The position numbers and the translations under genes are program-made. Of a DNA stretch of 64,000 bases, positions 58,154 to 64,000 are shown piece after piece. Numbering within the stretch: position 1 is the first letter of the stretch; every line of letters starts with the position of its first letter. This DNA is from Gnetum montanum (lineage: Eukaryota; Streptophyta; Gnetopsida; Gnetales; Gnetaceae). The stretch is from the NCBI GenBank assembly GCA_015680685.1, contig MNCI01013647.1, forward strand, positions 32,603 to 96,602, given 5' to 3'. The notes under the pieces are model-generated. The model saw only the letters and a list, made by a program, of their open reading frames with translations, had not been told where the DNA came from and ran no database searches.

Positions 58154-59705
58154 TGAACACCATAGAAATTACGAATCGGCCTCAAGCGAAGATTCACGAT
58201 TCGGGTGAAGGTTTGAGATAGAAATCCAGAAGACAGAGCAAGGAAAAGAGGCATGCTGCATCAAGTATCCAAGTTTTCTACAAATTTTAACCTTACTTTG
58301 TTTTCTCTCTTTATGCTACATTACACAACATAGTGTGGTGTCGCTCAACATAACTCTATTTAAAGTAGCCCGATAGCAGAAAGTAACTTACTTCGGCGAT
58401 TTTGACAAAGTTTAAAGTTTAAGACTTGCCACATATTCTGCTAAGTCTTTTGTTCAAGACTGAGTTTACGCTCCATTATGCAGATCAGTGTAACAAGCTT
58501 CAAGAAAAGCAAAGTTACAATCAAAGGAAGCACGGTAGATTGATCTCTTCTTTTTTGCAAATTGGTCACTTTACGCTCATTATGCTACGTAGCGTTGACA
58601 AGCGTAATTTATTGTAAAGTTGATCATTTTTTACGCTCTATTTCGCTTCCCAGCGTAAATGAGCTTAAAATAGCTTGAATAAACTATTCTCATATTTTAT
58701 TACACTCTGCCACATGACGTAGCACGAACAAGCGTAATGCAGCTCACTAGACACACACATATTATTCACACGCACAACACGTTGATGAGCGTATTGTGCG
58801 TAATCATGAAGCAGCTTTAGCGGAAGTGGTCAACAGCGTACTTTGCCCCCCTTCCCAAAAACGTGATGTGACATGACCAATTTCAACATAAATTTTACCA
58901 AGTCAATGGTATTTTGAAGGTTTGAGACACGTGTCATCAGGGCCATGCCTTCTCCGCATGTTGTCAAACTTATAAATACTCCAGTTGACGAAGAAACAAG
59001 CATCGACATCTTCAACTTTTGGCAACATCATCTTTTAGTAGAGACAGAAGACATTTTACTTGAGCATTGGCTGCAGGAGCGATCAATCCTTTGGCGAAAA
59101 TACAACTCTCTCCATTGGCGATCATTGGCAGTTTTGAGCAGAGACTACCCAAGGCAAAAGAAGTAGATCAGAGATCGAAAGATCATCTGGTGCGGTTTGC
59201 AAGTTTTATTGATCAGAAACAGTTGATTGATAGACGTCAGAGCTTGACCTTCCTTGCATCCCATCTCCGGCTTACGAGGTAGATTGAACTCCATTCTGTA
59301 CTCCTTGTTGAATAGTTTTCTTATTATTTTGTGTATGCTTCGCACAAGATAAGCGGAGCTTTTCCATTGGAAATTTGTATACAATATACCTAGTTTTCGG
59401 GTTAAAGTACAAATCTTGGAACTATGCATTTTTCTTAAATCCGATCCTTCTTGTCGTGTTGATGTTGTTGTTATCTACATTATTTTCTTCTCCTTTGGCG
59501 ATTCATCGAATTAGATTGTTCCACAGAATATCTATAATATTCGTCGATTTACTGATTGAGTAAGTCCCTGTCTGATCGACAAGACCATTTAGGGCACTGT
59601 AGGTTCATTTTCTCTAGCATGGCCCTCACACGGATCCGTGGTTAAGACTGTGTACATGGATTTTTGTTTGGTATTTTCCAGCTACCGACATTCTCCGTCG
59701 TTATA
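58154..59705 (+). repeat. 5' LTR of H
   Basis: It starts TGAACACCATAGAAATT and ends CGTTATA, 1,552 bp. U3 has GCTACGTAGCGTTGAC, TACGCTC and AGCGTAA words between about 58560 and 58840. The TATA box CTTATAAATACT is at 58969. GTAAGTCCCTGTCTGATCG near 59560 is shared with B and C. Confidence 0.85.
58971..58978 (+). promoter_or_regulatory. TATA box of H LTR
   Basis: TATAAATA, the same word and setting as in the LTR of C (25017). Confidence 0.65.
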
Positions 59706-59711
59706 GTTTTT

Positions 59712-59960
59712 TGGCGCTAGAAGGAGGGCATAGGCTCCGATTCGTATTTGTTTTACGGGTAGCCCTGTAAGCGATCTGTACTCGCGTCTCTAAAAACATA
59801 AACGTAATACCTCTAGGGAAGTTTACGAAAAATCGTGTGGTGTAGATCGGTCACTGTAATGATTCCTTTGGAATCCTATAGGGTAAAAAGCCTAATCGTG
59901 ATCTTCTTTATCTGTCGCCTTTTAGATCTAGTCACTTATTATCGTTAATATATCTGATCA
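59712..59960 (+). other. PBS and leader of H
   Basis: PBS TGGCGCTAGAAGGAGGGC (59712-59729). The leader holds about one copy of the unit that is repeated five times in B (GTGTAGATCGGTCAC to CCTATAGGG near 59840-59883). Gag ATG is at 59961. Confidence 0.65.
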
Positions 59961-62900
59961 ATGGATTCTGCATATGCAACCATAGCCTCCATGACCACTA
60001 CCGATTTGGGTGCCACATCTGTGAATCCCATTGCCGCCACTAGGCCAGCTTCTGGTGTTATAGGACCTCAGGGACCGTCATGCCGTTTGTTAATATTATA
60101 GGGCAAATACCCTGTATTCACTGTCGTGACGCTTGAAGTATATAATTTTATTTGTGTCAAGATCCAGGCAAAGCTTGCTCTTAGCTGAGCCGAGATCAAA
60201 GCGAAACAAAATTTTGAGCTAGTCCACAGAGGGGGTCAAGATTTTACCCCCACCGCTTACGACATTATCCCCCTAACTGAGCATTATCATGAAATCCTGA
60301 CCCAACTGGTTATGGCTAAGAGTCAGGCTACGCGATCCATGCTAGAACCTTAGAACGGGGAGGAAGAGGATGATGAATTCGTGGCCTAGTCTAAACATTC
60401 ATACCACACTCTTAGTCCCCATACATACATAAATCCCCTATTTCCTCTCACAGGAGAAGCCGCCCACCTTAATCTAGCCATGATCGCTCAAACTCACATT
60501 CCTGTCATCCTACAGGCCACTACGCAATCATCAGTCCTACAGGTGCAAGTACCATCCCAAAATAACATGGGGGTAGTATCATCACCACGTGTAATCAGTA
60601 TTCCGTCGGTGGTACCTATGTCCATTGCACCCTATTACATCCCCCAAGTGCAACCTCATGCCATGCCTACAACCTGCCTGGCACAAAATATGGTGCAAAA
60701 CTTTGCGTTGCCGCCCCCTACAAGGCAACCCACTGTTCAATCACAGCAATCCATTCAACAACCCACGGCTGGTCAATGGATCCCATCCATCTCACATAAT
60801 CAATCCACGTTATATGGTGCGCAACCCTTAGCCGCATGCACCACGCATGTCCCAAAATACCCTTACAATCTTCCTACGCACCCAGTGACAGCCAATCCCT
60901 CTACTCAGCCTGGTGGGTGGTGGTTTCCATAGGCAGCTCCATCTGCGGGGATAGTCCTTGCTGCATCACCTGTTAGCCAAGCCATTGCCATGTTCCCATT
61001 GCCTGGTATAGCTCTTCCTGTCCAACCCCCGGCTCCTCCTGCGCAGACTTCTTCATCACCAAGTCTAGACCAAGCCTTTTTACTCATCTAGACCCTTACT
61101 GAGGAAGTCAAACACCTTAAATCTACTGGCTTTGATTCCATATAGATCATGGATTTCTATCAGGATGATCCCATCAGTCCAGCAGTTCCTATGCTGTCGT
61201 TGCCCCCAGGGATGTCTCTATCGCATTTTACCAAATATAACGGGGAAGGTGATCCCAATGCCCACCTGGTCACCTTTAGGTCTGAATCCTTGTTGTTACA
61301 ATAGTGGCCACATACTATTATATGTGTCTTTGCAATGTCTCTGGCTGGTAAGGCTTTGGACTGGTATCGAGCCCTCCCTCGTTCTTCCATCTCAACCTTG
61401 GAAGAACTTCTGACACAATTTGTGACTCGTTTTAAGTACAATTTAAAATTGGAGGTCAGATTAGAGCAACTCATGGGGGTGAAACAAGACCCACTCGAGC
61501 TGGTCCAAAAGTTTATACAATGATGGAGCACCACTCTGAACGAAATCCGTGAGCCTATTGTGGAAGCCCACTTGCTGGCTATCTTCAAAGGAGTGGTTAA
61601 TGACTTTATCAAGTCTAAGCTGTATTACCATGCCCCTAGCACCTTGAGTCAAGCTTTTGCCCAAACTAGGAGCATCCAAGATGCTACAGAGGCTAGCAAA
61701 GACCCAGCGTATGTAGCCTATAAAAATGCTAATAATAAGGGTAAGTACAAAGGTAAAGCAACAACAATGACGGTAGCTGTGCTAGCTGAAGGGGCTAAAA
61801 ACAAGAACAAGAAGGCACCCGCAGCATCCCCTAAGACTACAGCTAGCACAACCGGCACCAGCCAGGACACACCTACCCTCGAAAAGCCCCCCAGCCAAAG
61901 CCAAACTTTGAGCGTAAAGATCGCTCAAAATATACAGCCCTGCCTGTAAAACATTCAGAACTATTGAAACAATTGTTAGGGGCCGGATACATTCAGAATA
62001 AGAAGGTATCTGAAGAAGCTCTCCAACGTCACAGGCGTCATTGTGAATTGTTGAAGAACTCTTCTTTAGCCTTACCTAACAAACCACCAGTTCTGAGGTC
62101 TTTTAGGCTGGACCATTTTTGTGACTACCACTAGTAGTGTGGTCACGACACTGATTACTGCTGGGCGTTGAAAGACAACATTCAACGCATGATCGACGAT
62201 GGTTCTCTGAAATTAGATGGCAGTAGTCCAACCCATCCCAAAAATCAAGCGTTGCATGTGTACAAGGACCCATTAAATGCAAATAACGCACCGTACACAA
62301 TCAACGTGGTAAGTATGGACAGTGAAGGGAAGGTACCACCTAAACAACCCTTTGTTTTATGCGTACCTACTACTTCATCCCAAGGGGCAAGATCTTCACT
62401 AGCAGCTAGCGGCATCCCAAGGCCACCCTTTGTTATCCAGGTATCCTCTCCAGCTTTAACTCAGCCTCATGCCAACAGTAAATCTGCGGCCATGTCTGTG
62501 CCTACCCCTAGGGCACCTTTTATCCTTAGGGTACCAAAACCACCGGCTACTCCTTTTATGTAGGGGCAAGCTTCTAGCCATCACCATCAATCACCATCAA
62601 ACAAAAAAAGGGAAGGAGACGCATCAGTCAATGCCACCAAAAACCATACTACGCTAGGCTTCCCTAGGCCCAGGCCCTTGGCCTCTGTCCCAATGCCTAT
62701 GCCTTCTGGGTAAGATAAGGGTACAGAAACATAGCCACCCCCCCTCAACAGGAAGAAACACAACCCTCCGACTGACGCTATTCTGCCTCGGGAGATCCAT
62801 CTCTTAGGGCGAATGGAAGAAGACAGAGGGGATAAACAACCCAGTCGAGAACGGGAACTCCTCGACGCATTTACGTAGGTCAAGTAGGCTCTGAAACAGA

Positions 62901-63745
62901 AGAATACAATGTTGAGCCTCTATGATATGCTTATGACATCCCAAAAACACTGTGAGGCTATGGTTCGCATGCTGACATTCATACCAGTGGATGAAAGCTT
63001 ACCAGAAGAATAGGAAGCGATACATGCTGTAATGCTTTCCCCTGCCACTGAGCAACCTAAACCAACCCCTCTGATCTTTTATGATAAATCCATCAAAGAT
63101 GATCTAGAGAAAGGTGAAGTAACGACAGAACCCATGTTTATCACTATCCGGGTTGGTCAGTATCGGATTTGAAGGGTGCACGTTGACAATGGCACGGCTG
63201 CAAATGTCATCCCTTATCCTATAGTGGATAAGTTGGGCCTGGTTGACCAGATCAGTCCTACAACAACATTGTGCCTAAAGTCATTTAACAGGGCACGAGT
63301 GCAAGTCAAGGGGATGGTGCGTATCGAATTTATGGCAGGGGATCAATTCCCAACAGACGCCACATTTCTCGTTGTCGAGGAGATGCCCGACTTTAACCTA
63401 ATCCTGGGGAGGTCTTGGCTAGCCCAACTGAGGGCAGTTTCATCACCAATACATCAAGATATTCACCTCCCTTACACAGGGGAAGAAGTTGTAATACATG
63501 GTGATGAAATAACTCCTAGGATTGTCAAAAACATAGAGGAGGGACGGGGTTCAGAGATTGAGATGCCTGAGAACCAAACTCATGTCTGAACTCTCGAACA
63601 AACCGAAACGAATGATGACAGCCTAGCTTGGGCCAACCTACCATTTCAGGAAGATGGTATGGAGGAGTTAGATCACAAATCTCTCCACCCTTATGCATTA
63701 CTGAACGTAAAGGCCATCAAGAAACAATTGCGAATTAGCAATTGA
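59961..63745 (+). pseudogene. gag-pro: gag-protease polyprotein of H
   Basis: It starts M-D-S-A-Y-A. A Pro/Gln/Thr-rich segment is open from 60480 to 60932. The gag core has MDFYQDDPISPAVPML, FTKYNGEGDPNAHLV and GKALDWYRALPRSSISTLEE (61149-61460), then HLLAIFKGVVNDFIKSKLYY. A frame change occurs near 61886 in a C-run; after it NFERKDRSKYT and FCDYH follow. The knuckle is damaged by two adjacent TAGs near 62131. Protease: VHVDNGTAANVIPYPIVDKL and FNLILGRSWLAQLRAVSSP (63176-63440). About ten stops in all. The final TGA (63743-63745) follows IKKQLRISN, as in C. Confidence 0.88.
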
Positions 63746-64000
63746 TCTGAGTGGCATTTACGTGCATCATCATACTTCCACTAGTTTTCCGCTTACACTT
63801 ATTAGGTTCGATTGACAGTTTACTTTAATATACATACATATACTTACGCTTTCTGTCCATTACGCTATTTACATTCCTCATTTTACGGAATTTAGACTCC
63901 TTGACTATTATTAGTCATATTAGCACAGTTACGCAGATATCTACATTTTTATCAATTACACTTCTAGACTTACGCACATAGCCCGCAACGGCCTAAAACT
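63746..64000 (+). other. Start of the post-protease spacer of H
   Basis: AT-rich and without ORFs. The last bases read CAACGGCCTAAAACT, the first copy of the word reiterated after the protease stop in C and B. By analogy the antisense gene should follow to the right of the window. Confidence 0.5.

Larger units (their letters stand above)
58154..64000 (+). mobile_element. Element H: Tat-like, family T, 5' half
   Basis: 5' LTR (58154-59705), PBS (59712-59729), leader, gag-protease (59961-63745), and the start of the post-protease spacer. The window ends where C and B have the antisense gene. It lies inside the RNase H of G2; the sequence shared with G1 stops exactly at TGAACACC. Confidence 0.85.

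Overview
This window is plant nuclear DNA from a repeat-rich genome. It is made almost entirely of nested, decayed Ty3/gypsy LTR retrotransposons. I see no host gene, tRNA, rRNA or CRISPR array. Evidence for a plant: dual RNase H pol proteins of the Tat lineage, Athila-like gag and FMDD-type reverse transcriptase, a tRNA-Asp-type primer site in one family, and premature stops that often sit where a sister copy has CAA, CAG, CGA or TGG, as expected from cytosine methylation decay. One 367-base assembly gap (40688-41054) and single Ns are present. I cannot name the species.

Layout. A Tat-like family ('family T') supplies five copies. B (minus, 1-11587) sits inside the gag of C (plus, 11588-25685), and C sits inside the gag of an Athila-like element D (plus, 25686-36934). 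A second nest lies on the right. Athila-like E1 (37244-39577) is split by E2 (39578 onward). E2 is split by E3 (up to 46591), a gag-only derivative, and again near 47520 by family-T element G1 (minus). G1 is split by G2 (minus), and G2 is split at 58154 by H (plus), which runs off the right edge.

The most interesting finding is the structure of family T. The order is 5' LTR, PBS, gag-protease, then about 5.5 kb that carries a complete gene on the opposite strand, then RT-RNase H-archaeal-type RNase H-integrase, a minisatellite 3'UTR, PPT and 3' LTR. The antisense gene is present in both copies that cover the region: B (plus strand, 709-4877) and C (minus strand, 18312-13872). It has eight alignable exons with matching lengths and GT-AG boundaries, and an AATAAA after the stop. 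The predicted protein is about 1,070 residues: a degenerate FCP1/NIF-like phosphatase fold (exons 2-3), a conserved block with an LFGIP motif resembling plant transposon-protein domains (exon 4), an acidic exon, and coiled-coil-like exons ending in an acidic tail. The pol ORF reopens exactly at a 3' splice-acceptor-like site (C, 18870). The interval may therefore behave as an intron, as in Ogre elements, with an antisense gene inside it.

Family T LTRs carry reiterated palindromic TACGCT/AGCGTA words just upstream of the TATA box. Their 3'UTRs carry a roughly 35-bp minisatellite, in C arranged as three-monomer higher-order units; short related words recur beside the antisense gene. Element D carries a different extra ORF, in sense orientation after integrase, with an N-terminal motif resembling exon 4 and a coiled-coil body. 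All copies seen here are broken by stops or frameshifts.
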